In this document: positions 33,483-41,626 of the stretch, in pieces
Position numbering within the stretch: the first letter of the stretch is position 1
How the letters are laid out: each line of letters starts with the position of its first letter
Assembly: GCA_004011035.1 (NCBI GenBank)
Contig: CP025734.1
Span: 2,254,001-2,318,000 of the forward strand
Length of the DNA: 64,000 nucleotides
Reading direction: 5' to 3'
DNA from: Bdellovibrio sp. qaytius
GTDB taxonomy: Bacteria > Bdellovibrionota > Bdellovibrionia > Bdellovibrionales > Bdellovibrionaceae
The notes under the pieces: generated by a model
The model's input: only the letters and a program-made list of their open reading frames with translations
Database searches by the model: none
Told to the model about the DNA's origin: nothing
Position numbers and translations under genes: made by a program

Positions 33483-34559
33483 ATGCGTTTTTTTAACGTA
33501 ATGGCATTGCTTTATCCAAATTTTAGGAATGAATTTCACTCTGCAATTTTAGTCGGTGCAGCAATTATCGGCTTAAGCAGCTGCAGCGACAAGATGTTTA
33601 CTCCCCCGCAACCAGCAACAGAAGCGGCTGTCGAGATACCTAAGGCTTCTGTCTTATCGCGAAACTTAATCGAAATAAGATACAAGCCGACTTCGTCGCC
33701 TAATCGTTACGATGCACAAATTAAGTGGCCATCCTATGACGGCTCAATCAGGTTTTTTGACGAAAAAAAAGTTTCTCTAAGTGATGAAGCGATCAAAACA
33801 AATGAATTCAACATCGAAGGGCTTGAAGGTGGCGTTGAACGCATTTTTATTTTAGAAACACAAAACAAAGACAAAACTATGCGAACGCAGATTGAGCTCT
33901 TATTGCTGCCACCGAAAGACTTAGTTCTTGGACAAAGTCTTAACGCTGACCAAGATCTAAATGTAACCGCTGGGCGCATATTCATATCTGATAATGTAAC
34001 TATTTTCACTAATGATCATTGCCTGAGTTTCGAGTTCAACGAACTTATCGTCGGCAATAACGTTAAAATTTATAACTTCGAACCAAATACAAAAGCAGTC
34101 ACAGAAAAAAATGGACGAAATGGTGGATGCTTTAAATTAAAAGGAAAAACCGCGAAAGGCTTTATTAAATTCTTTTCAAATTCAGAGCAAGGCGGAGACG
34201 GAGTGCCAGGCTTTCCTCGATGCCTAGGAACTCATGCTGCAGAAGTTTTTTATGACTGCTTTGGTACAAACGGTGGCAATTCTGGCAAGCGAGGTTCTTT
34301 TTTATTAGAACTAGAAAATTCTAGCAACTTTGACTTCGATTTTAAAATACTAGATGTCGCCGGAGGAGCTCGCGGAGAAAAAAATCCGTCACTTACCCCG
34401 CACGACCGAACAAAAATATGTCTCGCGTTTAAAGGCGATGGACGTCAGCGCTACCTTACATGCGATATCGAATCCATTAAAGGTAACGATGCAGCTGCTG
34501 GCAAAATGTGTTTCAAACTTAAAACTGGTGTGGACTATGAATGTATTGAAAAAAATTAG
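33483..34559 (+). CDS. Large lipoprotein at the head of the type IV secretion operon
   Basis: The 358-residue protein has a lipobox (GLSSCSDK near residue 34) after a long N-terminal region. The mature part is beta-rich, with eight or so cysteines in the C-terminal half and Gly-rich loops (FGTNGGNSGKRG). No family is recognised. It is the first gene of a run of about ten overlapping genes, so it could be a surface or pilus-related component. Confidence 0.6.
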   Translation: MRFFNVMALLYPNFRNEFHSAILVGAAIIGLSSCSDKMFTPPQPATEAAVEIPKASVLSRNLIEIRYKPTSSPNRYDAQIKWPSYDGSIRFFDEKKVSLSDEAIKTNEFNIEGLEGGVERIFILETQNKDKTMRTQIELLLLPPKDLVLGQSLNADQDLNVTAGRIFISDNVTIFTNDHCLSFEFNELIVGNNVKIYNFEPNTKAVTEKNGRNGGCFKLKGKTAKGFIKFFSNSEQGGDGVPGFPRCLGTHAAEVFYDCFGTNGGNSGKRGSFLLELENSSNFDFDFKILDVAGGARGEKNPSLTPHDRTKICLAFKGDGRQRYLTCDIESIKGNDAAAGKMCFKLKTGVDYECIEKN

Positions 34560-35016
34560 TCTTTCAATAATGGCATTAGCTTTATGTTCATGTGCAAGTA
34601 CCCCTAAAAATAACCTCGTCACAAATGTTTTAATTGGAGTTGCTGCGGGATATGCAATCGGAAGTATGAACAAAAACAATAGTGCCGCATTCGGATTACT
34701 ATATGGCGGAATGGGCGGAACCGCAGCCGCTCTTGGAACTGCTTATCTAACCGATTTTGACAGAGACAACAAACGTTTATCGTCTGAAAACGAAAAACTT
34801 CGCAAAGACTTAGAAGCAATAACTAGTCCGAAAACAGTTTATCAATCTCCTGCGATGTTTAATTCAAAAGTGCCAGATAAGTATAAACGGCTTATTCAGC
34901 CTGGCGAATGGCGTATCAGTGAAATTGATCAGTGGATTGAAGATTCTGAAAATCGAATCATACACCAAGACAAAATTATGGAATTGATTCCACCAAGTCT
35001 AAAAACAAATAACTAA
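34537..35016 (+). CDS. Glycine-zipper lipoprotein of the type IV secretion operon
   Basis: The ATG at 34537 (MNVLKKISLS) is chosen because a signal peptide with lipobox (ALCSCAST) follows. An upstream frame would only extend into the previous gene. The 159-residue product has a Gly-rich membrane segment (IGVAAGYAIGS and YGGMGGTAAALG), then a coiled coil and DKYKRLIQPGEW. It fits a VirB7/TraV-type or related envelope piece. It overlaps the first lipoprotein gene by 23 bases. Confidence 0.6.
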   Translation: MNVLKKISLSIMALALCSCASTPKNNLVTNVLIGVAAGYAIGSMNKNNSAAFGLLYGGMGGTAAALGTAYLTDFDRDNKRLSSENEKLRKDLEAITSPKTVYQSPAMFNSKVPDKYKRLIQPGEWRISEIDQWIEDSENRIIHQDKIMELIPPSLKTNN

Positions 35017-35027
35017 AGGAAACGATC

Positions 35028-35318
35028 ATGAGAACATTTTTAACCATTTTATTTATAATCTGCGTGCTAAGCCTTGCCACAGATCAAGTGTTCGCACGCG
35101 ATCTAGTTGATGCAGCTCAAAGCGCGCAATCAGTTTTTAATCGAATTGGAATTGCGGCAATCAGTATTGGAATTACTCTTGGAGGAATTCTTTTCGCAGT
35201 CGGCGCTGCACAGGTTGGACGAATGCTTTTAATCAGCGGAGTAATCGGTGCCGTAGCAATATTAGGGGCTCCGGCAATAGTGAATTTATTAGGAAGAGTA
35301 TTTGGGGCAAGTATATGA
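35028..35318 (+). CDS. VirB2/TrbC-like pilin
   Basis: The 96-residue protein has a signal peptide ending VFARDLVDAAQ and two hydrophobic helices split by a short polar turn (AQVGRML), the size and layout of conjugative pilins. It precedes VirB3-like and VirB4-like genes, the normal order. It would be the pilus subunit. Confidence 0.8.
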   Translation: MRTFLTILFIICVLSLATDQVFARDLVDAAQSAQSVFNRIGIAAISIGITLGGILFAVGAAQVGRMLLISGVIGAVAILGAPAIVNLLGRVFGASI

Positions 35319-35584
35319 CTAGAAAGCCTTCAAGAATTCTTAACGAACAAACAACCTTTCTGGGTCTAACTGTTTTAGATTTAGCCGGACTTGGCTACAC
35401 ACTTATCATTAGCCACTCGCTGCTGGCTAAACTTCAGTTAGAAATTTTATCGTTTGGGATTTCTGGTATTTTACTTTTTGCTTTGATCGGAATTCGAGCA
35501 AAGTATCGACCTAAAACAATTCGCGATTATTTAACTTATTCATTAACTAAAAGAATCTTTTTCAAATCTGGAGAAATTTTATGA
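35315..35584 (+). CDS. VirB3/TrbD-like inner-membrane protein
   Basis: It has 89 residues and two adjacent hydrophobic helices in the middle. It overlaps the pilin gene by four bases and the VirB4-like gene by four. This size, topology and position are those of VirB3/TrbD, which associates with VirB4. Confidence 0.72.
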   Translation: MTRKPSRILNEQTTFLGLTVLDLAGLGYTLIISHSLLAKLQLEILSFGISGILLFALIGIRAKYRPKTIRDYLTYSLTKRIFFKSGEIL

Positions 35585-37755
35585 TTCCTGTCTTATCACA
35601 TATTGAAAAAATTGATGACCTTGCTGTCTGGCATACAACTGATGGAAAAACAGGGATTGGGTTTGAAATTATCCCTTGTGATTTAGAGTGCGACAATCGC
35701 GAGGATTATCATCGCAAAGTTTTTGGTCTGATTAGATCACTTAATCCTAATATCTTAGGACGAATTAATCTTTCGGTAGAAAATTGCAGTCAAGTTGATG
35801 CATCTACTTCAAGAGCAGGCGCTATCAATGAGATTGGCTTTACAAAGAAATCTGTGCAGCTTTATTTAGAAACTAGTTCAGAGCCAGAAATTATTAAAAA
35901 AGCAAAAGCCTTATTTTCTAAAAACACAACAGACAAAGATGTAACTGCCTTGCTTGAAGTTTATGAAATCGTTAAAAAGTCAGGCTTTCAAATTAAACCC
36001 TTAAACGATGACTTTATACGGTCATTATTTTTAAATACAAAACTTATCTGGCAAAAGTGCTCGGCCTCAGTTTGTAACGGCTATGAACACACAGGGATAG
36101 TTAGAATGATTAAGCCCTCGAATGAGGCGGTCAACGAAGAACAGCTAGCTAAATTATATGAAAAACTTCCCAAGCCATTTAATGTTCATTTTTCATTTCA
36201 AAAAATTGATGCTGCAAAAATTAAGATAGAGCTTGAGCGCAAACTTAAACAATCGAATTCAGATCAATCATTAAATCCGACAAATGATTTGTTGAAATCA
36301 TCAACCATTACTACGATTTCTGATGCCGTCAAAAATGGTTCGCAGTTTTTTAACTACGAGCTAATTTTTTCATTTGAACGATCTAGCGAAAAGCAATTAT
36401 TTGAAGATTTAAAGTTAGGCTTTAATGTTTTAAACACTTTTGCTGAATTTCAAATTGAAACCTTTGGCGTTACTCCAAATTTTCTGGCGACAAAGGTAGG
36501 CAATTCCCAACACGTATCGCTTAAAGAAATTGACGACATTCTGCCGCTATTTATGCCCGTTTGTTTTTTTGGTGAATCATCTATTCATTCAAACAACCAA
36601 AGAAGTCTTATGTTACATAGGGCTGACCGTAGTCTTCACCACTTTGATTTATTCAACTCTAGTTTTAGTGTGTTTAATTCGCTGATAGTTGGCACAAGTG
36701 GAAAAGGTAAAAGCGTATTGACGGGAATGCTTACACAGTCACTTTTAAACGACCCCAACGTATCAGTTATTAAACTTGATGTCGGTGGATCGCACTCTAA
36801 AGAATGTGAATTATTTGGCGGCAAAGAGTTTGTATTACAGCTTAATACTCCATCAGGCATTAATCCTTTTTTAATTACCAAATACACTGAGCTTTCAGAT
36901 TCGGAAAAAACTGGGATTCTATCTAGATTCTTAATGGTGCTTATTCAAGAACAGGGAGAAACACAGTTTTCAAAAGACTTAAGGTCACAAATCGAAGTAT
37001 GCGTTCAAGTATATCTTTCAAGTGCGAAAAATCCAGGTTTACAAGAATTTTATGATCTGATGACAAACTTCCCGCGCAGAAATTTACTTCGTCGCTGGGT
37101 ATCTGGTGGAATTTATGAAAAAGCGTTTGCCCCTGCGGGGAAAATCTTGCAAGAGCTAGACTGCACATCACCCCAACTTCGCTATTATAACTTTTCACAA
37201 GTATTTCAAGCCAGTGATCCAGAGTTTGCGCAAGCCGGTCTTGCAGCAGTACTGGCGCAATTCAATGTTGAAACCTTGATCAACAAAAACAAACGAATCG
37301 TTCTTATTTGTGATGAAACACCATTTTTCATTAAAGCCTGCTTTGATTTTTTTAAATTCTCAACAGCAAATGTTCGTAAATTCGGTCATGCTGTAATTCT
37401 AATAACGCAACTATCTTCTGATTTAATTGTAAATGGAGACACTGGCATTATTGAAAACTCGCCACAAAGGTTTTTGTTTTCAGCAGATGGAGACTTAACT
37501 GATTATCAAACCCGATTTAATCTGACTGATGTTCAACTTGCATCTATTAGAACACTTAGATCAATTCCAAAAGAGTTTTCAGAGGTATTTCTTCAAACTA
37601 GCGAGATTGGTCGAAAGCTAATTATTAAAATTACACAAAAAGAATACTGGACTTTGACAAGCTCAAAACAAGACCGTGAAAAGCTTGAAAAGTTGCGCTC
37701 ACACATTCCCCAACTAAGTCTTTCGGAGGCAATCACATGCTTAAGTATCGCTTAG
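35581..37755 (+). CDS. VirB4/TraC-like conjugation ATPase
   Basis: The 724-residue protein has a Walker A, VGTSGKGKSVL (about 371-378), and a Walker B, RIVLICDETPFF (about 572-583). The long N-terminal half is typical of VirB4 partners, and the late RRFLFSADGD/Q segments fit the ATPase core. It powers pilus assembly and substrate transfer at the inner membrane. It is the only ATPase of the transfer cluster. Confidence 0.88.
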   Translation: MIPVLSHIEKIDDLAVWHTTDGKTGIGFEIIPCDLECDNREDYHRKVFGLIRSLNPNILGRINLSVENCSQVDASTSRAGAINEIGFTKKSVQLYLETSSEPEIIKKAKALFSKNTTDKDVTALLEVYEIVKKSGFQIKPLNDDFIRSLFLNTKLIWQKCSASVCNGYEHTGIVRMIKPSNEAVNEEQLAKLYEKLPKPFNVHFSFQKIDAAKIKIELERKLKQSNSDQSLNPTNDLLKSSTITTISDAVKNGSQFFNYELIFSFERSSEKQLFEDLKLGFNVLNTFAEFQIETFGVTPNFLATKVGNSQHVSLKEIDDILPLFMPVCFFGESSIHSNNQRSLMLHRADRSLHHFDLFNSSFSVFNSLIVGTSGKGKSVLTGMLTQSLLNDPNVSVIKLDVGGSHSKECELFGGKEFVLQLNTPSGINPFLITKYTELSDSEKTGILSRFLMVLIQEQGETQFSKDLRSQIEVCVQVYLSSAKNPGLQEFYDLMTNFPRRNLLRRWVSGGIYEKAFAPAGKILQELDCTSPQLRYYNFSQVFQASDPEFAQAGLAAVLAQFNVETLINKNKRIVLICDETPFFIKACFDFFKFSTANVRKFGHAVILITQLSSDLIVNGDTGIIENSPQRFLFSADGDLTDYQTRFNLTDVQLASIRTLRSIPKEFSEVFLQTSEIGRKLIIKITQKEYWTLTSSKQDREKLEKLRSHIPQLSLSEAITCLSIA

Positions 37756-38327
37756 ACTTAGTTTTACCTCTATTTGTGTTAATCACTGCTAAACGAAGTT
37801 TTGCGTTTGATCCTTATTCAGCGGCAATGGCTGCCGAATCCGCTTATTCGTTTATGAATAAAGCTGACGAAGCTGCTGATGTTGGATTTGCTTTGACAGA
37901 CCTATTAGAAGAGCTAGGTCAAGATTCAGATGTTGAAGAAGAAATGATTCAATCATCAATGAATAGAATCGAAGGTGTTTATTCTAAAACTCGTGAACTG
38001 GGTTGGCTTGGCAGCGATCTATCAAATTCGATTAACTACGATTTGCGCCAAGGTAAATCTCTAACCAAAAAAATCAAAGCTTTGAAAAATACCATTCAGT
38101 CATCAAAAAAAATTGCAACTATTATGGGTTTTCGTCCAAAAGCAGGAGAAAAGGCTGCTCGTATTCAAGAAATTAAAATTAACTCTATGATGCTTGAAGA
38201 ATTACAGGCCATCAGACGCGCGCAGTACCTGGCTTATTTAGAAAACCAAGAAGCCAAACATAAACGCGATCTTTTTCTTAAAGAAATTTTAGAATCTGGC
38301 AAAAGCAATAAGGGGAATTTACAGTGA
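37737..38327 (+). CDS. VirB5/TrbJ-like periplasmic helical protein
   Basis: It has 196 residues with a signal peptide (to KRSFAFDP), then long helices rich in Glu, Lys and Gln with no cysteine. The order (after VirB4, before VirB6) and the helical outline match VirB5/TrbJ. It overlaps the VirB4-like gene by 19 bases after a CGGAGG site. The assignment is by context. Confidence 0.6.
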   Translation: MLKYRLDLVLPLFVLITAKRSFAFDPYSAAMAAESAYSFMNKADEAADVGFALTDLLEELGQDSDVEEEMIQSSMNRIEGVYSKTRELGWLGSDLSNSINYDLRQGKSLTKKIKALKNTIQSSKKIATIMGFRPKAGEKAARIQEIKINSMMLEELQAIRRAQYLAYLENQEAKHKRDLFLKEILESGKSNKGNLQ

Positions 38328-39049
38328 ATGCTTTCGTGCCCGTTTCAGCAGATGTTTTATCGAGTGGCCTAGATTTGTTTGCTAGAGTTTCAGCATTAGT
38401 CACGGGCTTTGTAGCAGTGGTATTTTTCATGCGAGTTTCGTTTTTGGTTGTGAAAATATCTTCAGCAGAAGAATATGGAAAACTGATTTTTGATGTTATT
38501 GTTTATTTCGGAACGCTAAGTCTATTTCCTATTTTAGTTAAACTGATAGTTTTTGGCATAGGAAGTCTTGCACAAAAAATATCTTACCTGCCACCTAATC
38601 AAGCCCAATCAGATTTAATTAGTTTTGCTGATCAATTGTTTTCAGCTAGTCCGATACTAATGATTTCAATTAAAACTAGTTTTCACTTTATACTGGCTAT
38701 CGCCTATTCAGTTTACACTGCATTGATTGCCTTATTTATTGCTGCTGCACCTGTTTTTATTTTTATGGCTACGGTTCTAGAAATGCAAATTGGCCTGAAA
38801 TCTTATTTTACAATGCTAATCAGTATAAGTTTATGGCCCGTCATGTGGAATATCTTAGGACAGCTGGCCTTAACGATCGGTGCACATATTCCAGAATCGC
38901 CAATTTCATCTGTATGCTTTTGGCTCGTAATTTTAACGCTTCAGCTACTTTCTCCGTTTTTTACACTTTCGTTATTTAAAAATATGTCTGCTGATCTGGG
39001 TACTTCAAAAGTTCTTAAGATAGCTACACTTGGAAAAAAGGTCTTTTAA
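38324..39049 (+). CDS. VirB6/TrbL-like polytopic membrane protein
   Basis: It starts with GTG at 38324 (AAGGGG site), overlapping the previous stop. The 241-residue protein has about six helices, with a periplasmic region of about 40 residues after the second and conserved-looking W/P residues in SISLWPVMWNILGQL. VirB6 proteins form the inner-membrane channel. It is at the short end for the family. Confidence 0.72.
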   Translation: MNAFVPVSADVLSSGLDLFARVSALVTGFVAVVFFMRVSFLVVKISSAEEYGKLIFDVIVYFGTLSLFPILVKLIVFGIGSLAQKISYLPPNQAQSDLISFADQLFSASPILMISIKTSFHFILAIAYSVYTALIALFIAAAPVFIFMATVLEMQIGLKSYFTMLISISLWPVMWNILGQLALTIGAHIPESPISSVCFWLVILTLQLLSPFFTLSLFKNMSADLGTSKVLKIATLGKKVF

Positions 39050-39050
39050 T

Positions 39051-39602
39051 ATGTTTTTAAAATCAAAATTACTTAGAGAAGAAATTAAACATTGGCTACT
39101 GATTTTAAGCTTAGGTTTCTGGGCATTGCTAGCCTCACTGTTTGCTTTAAAGAACAATACCAAGACAATTTTAATTGGCATTGACGACAGCGGTAGCCGC
39201 TTAATCAGTGAAACTAATGATCGTATTCTACAAAATGAACTTAAAAATTTCATAAAATACTTTGTCGAACGATATTATATTTACGACGAGAAAACTTACG
39301 CTGATCAAATGAGTTTAGCTTCTGATTTAATGGCACCTGATCTTTGGGAAATGCAAAAACCAAAACTTTTAGAAATTAAAGAAAAAATTCAAAAACTTCC
39401 TTTAGTTCAACTAGCCGAAATCGAAAGCTTGGACAAAGTCGATAATGATAAAATCGAAGGTGTTTTGAATCTGATCATAAAATCTAAAATTACAGAACAT
39501 AAAGTGAGGCTTAAAATCACTTTAAAAATTGCTAAGTCGCCTCGAACTGAACAAAACCCTTGGGGCTTTGAAATTGTGGAGTTATCAGATGTGGTTTTAT
39601 AG
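39051..39602 (+). CDS. VirB8/TraE-like assembly protein
   Basis: From the ATG at 39051 it has 183 residues: one N-terminal helix, then a periplasmic domain with FIKYFVERYYIYDEKTYADQ near residue 70, like the TraE/VirB8 NTF2-fold. The gene follows VirB6 by one base. It would bridge VirB6 to the outer core. Confidence 0.7.
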   Translation: MFLKSKLLREEIKHWLLILSLGFWALLASLFALKNNTKTILIGIDDSGSRLISETNDRILQNELKNFIKYFVERYYIYDEKTYADQMSLASDLMAPDLWEMQKPKLLEIKEKIQKLPLVQLAEIESLDKVDNDKIEGVLNLIIKSKITEHKVRLKITLKIAKSPRTEQNPWGFEIVELSDVVL

Positions 39603-40050
39603 TCTGTTATTCTTAACTGCTTTAGCTCAAACAGATCGAATTTCAACAGTCAGTCATGATTTGGCTAATGTTGATAAAATCTATATAGCCGCTGGTTTAG
39701 TCAGTGTTTTGGAGTTTCCACAAAATATTATTGAAGTTCGCGTCGGTGATTTATCAAGCGTTAAAGCTATTATTTCTCAAGTATCACCAAAAGAGCTCAC
39801 CATTTACTTATCAAGTTCAGCATCTAAAGCGACTAATATTGTCGTGCGTGCAGAAAAGAAAATTTATGTTTTTGATATAGTTCCAAATAATAGCAACCAT
39901 CAAGACTATGTGAAAATTCGCGGTACGTTTGGATCACCAAGTTTTAAAGGCAACTTTACCAACCAACAGTCTGTTAAAATTGAACCAACAGCAAAACATC
40001 CCCCCCTATATAAAATAATTTCGACAAATTTGGAAAAGGTATCCCCATGA
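39589..40050 (+). CDS. VirB9/TraK-like outer-core protein
   Basis: The ATG at 39589 lies inside the end of the VirB8-like gene. The 153-residue product starts with a signal peptide and has FPQNIIEVRVGDLSSVKAI, a VirB9/TraK N-terminal pattern, then beta strands and a short variable end. It overlaps the VirB10-like gene by four bases. It lacks much of the VirB9 C-terminal domain. Confidence 0.65.
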   Translation: MWFYSLLFLTALAQTDRISTVSHDLANVDKIYIAAGLVSVLEFPQNIIEVRVGDLSSVKAIISQVSPKELTIYLSSSASKATNIVVRAEKKIYVFDIVPNNSNHQDYVKIRGTFGSPSFKGNFTNQQSVKIEPTAKHPPLYKIISTNLEKVSP

Positions 40051-40853
40051 AATCCTTAATTATACTTACACTATTAAGCCAGCCAGGTTTCGCTCAAGTC
40101 AGATCAACCTTATACAAAAAGCCAGGGCCTGCCGCTGAAGTTAGCGTAACCAAAAGCCCACAGGCACAAAACGCAGGCAATACGCACAAAAAATCTGCTC
40201 AAATCCAATTTCCCAATGGAAATCTACCAAGCTACCTTGTTGGCCGTGGACATTTCACAACTGAAAACTCTCCAGTAATCTTGCCAACACAAAAGCAAAA
40301 TATCAAAAGTAAAGATTTACTATCTGGCGAAGTTGTATTTGCTGAAATCAAAGAAAGCTTAATCGCATTTAATGATGCAAAAGCCCCCGTTCGAGCAATT
40401 ATCAAATCAGGAAAACTAAAAGATTCTATTTTAATCGGCGAAGCAACTTTAGAGAAAAATTCAAAACGTATTTTAATCGACTTTAAGAAACTTCGCGTAA
40501 ATAGTAGTAACCAAAACTATGAAGTTACAGGTTACGCCTTAGATCAAAAAGGTATATTAGGAATCGAGGGCGAGTTAATATCTGACGAAAACAAATTCTT
40601 TGCAGCTGAGTTTTTATCAGCTGCGGCTGCCGGGCTTGCTGATGCTAGCATTGAACGTAATCAAAATGCTTGGGGTAATTATGTCGAAAAACCATCACCT
40701 GACACCTTAGGTAAAAAGGCATTAGTCAGCGCACTATCGACAACAACTAATCATTTCTCTGAAAAATTAAAGAAAGCTCCAGAGTATTCAATTCTTGAGG
40801 GTACTTTTGAAATTCAAATTTTAATTACAGAACAACCAACACTTATCAATTAA
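40047..40853 (+). CDS. VirB10/TraB-like scaffold protein
   Basis: The 268-residue protein has a signal peptide and a beta-rich C-terminal domain: LSGEVVFAEIKESLIAFNDAK, a LIGEATLEKNSKRILIDF strand and a late helix (EFLSAAAAGLADASIE). These are features of the TraB/VirB10 outer-core domain. The usual long Pro-rich linker and inner helix are reduced. It would couple the inner and outer parts of the channel. Confidence 0.7.
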   Translation: MKSLIILTLLSQPGFAQVRSTLYKKPGPAAEVSVTKSPQAQNAGNTHKKSAQIQFPNGNLPSYLVGRGHFTTENSPVILPTQKQNIKSKDLLSGEVVFAEIKESLIAFNDAKAPVRAIIKSGKLKDSILIGEATLEKNSKRILIDFKKLRVNSSNQNYEVTGYALDQKGILGIEGELISDENKFFAAEFLSAAAAGLADASIERNQNAWGNYVEKPSPDTLGKKALVSALSTTTNHFSEKLKKAPEYSILEGTFEIQILITEQPTLIN

Positions 40854-40863
40854 GGAGGATACA

Positions 40864-41238
40864 GTGGAAACACAACAAACTAATGACTCCTCATCTAAGA
40901 ATCAGCATCAAGTAAAAAAAGTCAAAACCGAGAAAACGAGTGTCTTAAAGAAGTTAGACCCTGAAACAGGTAAAACTCTTAAACAACTTAAAGACAAAAT
41001 CAACAAGAAGAGCTTTGGCCGCAGCATTAGAGATACCGAAATTATTTCGCTATCACTTGGTCTGATCAGTTCTGAGCATATTCAAAAGCTGCAAGAATCA
41101 ACGCTTTCAGAGAAAGATCGACTACATATAGCGCATGAAGATTACGTCAAAGAAAATGGTAAAATCACACTAGATCAATTTATCGGGCTTTTGATTCGTG
41201 GCCAGATAAGCCAAACCAATAAAACTCTTGAAAAATAG
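40864..41238 (+). CDS. Small basic protein at the end of the transfer operon
   Basis: It starts with GTG at 40864 after an AAGGAGG site. The 124 residues are highly charged, with Lys-rich N-terminus (VKKVKTEKTSVLKKL) and a helical rest. No signal peptide. Its basic nature and position before xis-int suggest a DNA-associated or relaxosome accessory protein, but no family is recognised. Confidence 0.55.
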   Translation: METQQTNDSSSKNQHQVKKVKTEKTSVLKKLDPETGKTLKQLKDKINKKSFGRSIRDTEIISLSLGLISSEHIQKLQESTLSEKDRLHIAHEDYVKENGKITLDQFIGLLIRGQISQTNKTLEK

Positions 41239-41247
41239 GTCAAATGT

Positions 41248-41376
41248 ATGGGAATTTTATTTAAGCGGTTCAATTCCGCAAACCTATTGTTCTTTGAAAA
41301 TTTTGATGATGGTAATTTCGATTTAAAAAATAAATCGACGTTTCAAATGGTGGTGTTAGATGGCTACATCCAATAA
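41248..41376 (+). CDS. Possible 42-aa frame before the excisionase gene
   Basis: A short frame starts MGILFKRFNSANLLFF and ends 17 bases inside the excisionase gene. The ribosome site is weak. It could be a leader peptide or chance; I list it because the 121-base gap otherwise holds nothing. Confidence 0.2.
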   Translation: MGILFKRFNSANLLFFENFDDGNFDLKNKSTFQMVVLDGYIQ

Positions 41377-41626
41377 CGTACACGATTTCTTATCTGATTT
41401 TACAGGTCTTGATTGGCTTAATACTGAAGAGGCCGCAGTTTATCTGCGACTTCTAACTAAAAAAGGTCAGCCCTGCAAAGAAAGACTTAGAAATCTAGTT
41501 AATAAAAGAAGAGTCCCTTTTTACAAACCATTTGGGCGATTAATGTTTAGACGTTCTGAATTGCAAAAACTTATAGAAACTTCGAGACAAGGCACAACAA
41601 ATGGCAATAGTAAAATACTTCGATAG
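41360..41626 (+). CDS. Excisionase-like HTH protein
   Basis: The 88-residue protein has a MerR/Xis-type helix-turn-helix: LDWLNTEEAAVYLRL, then VNKRRVPFYKPFGRLMFRRSEL. Such proteins steer recombination direction. It overlaps the integrase gene by 26 bases, a usual xis-int arrangement. Confidence 0.8.
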   Translation: MATSNNVHDFLSDFTGLDWLNTEEAAVYLRLLTKKGQPCKERLRNLVNKRRVPFYKPFGRLMFRRSELQKLIETSRQGTTNGNSKILR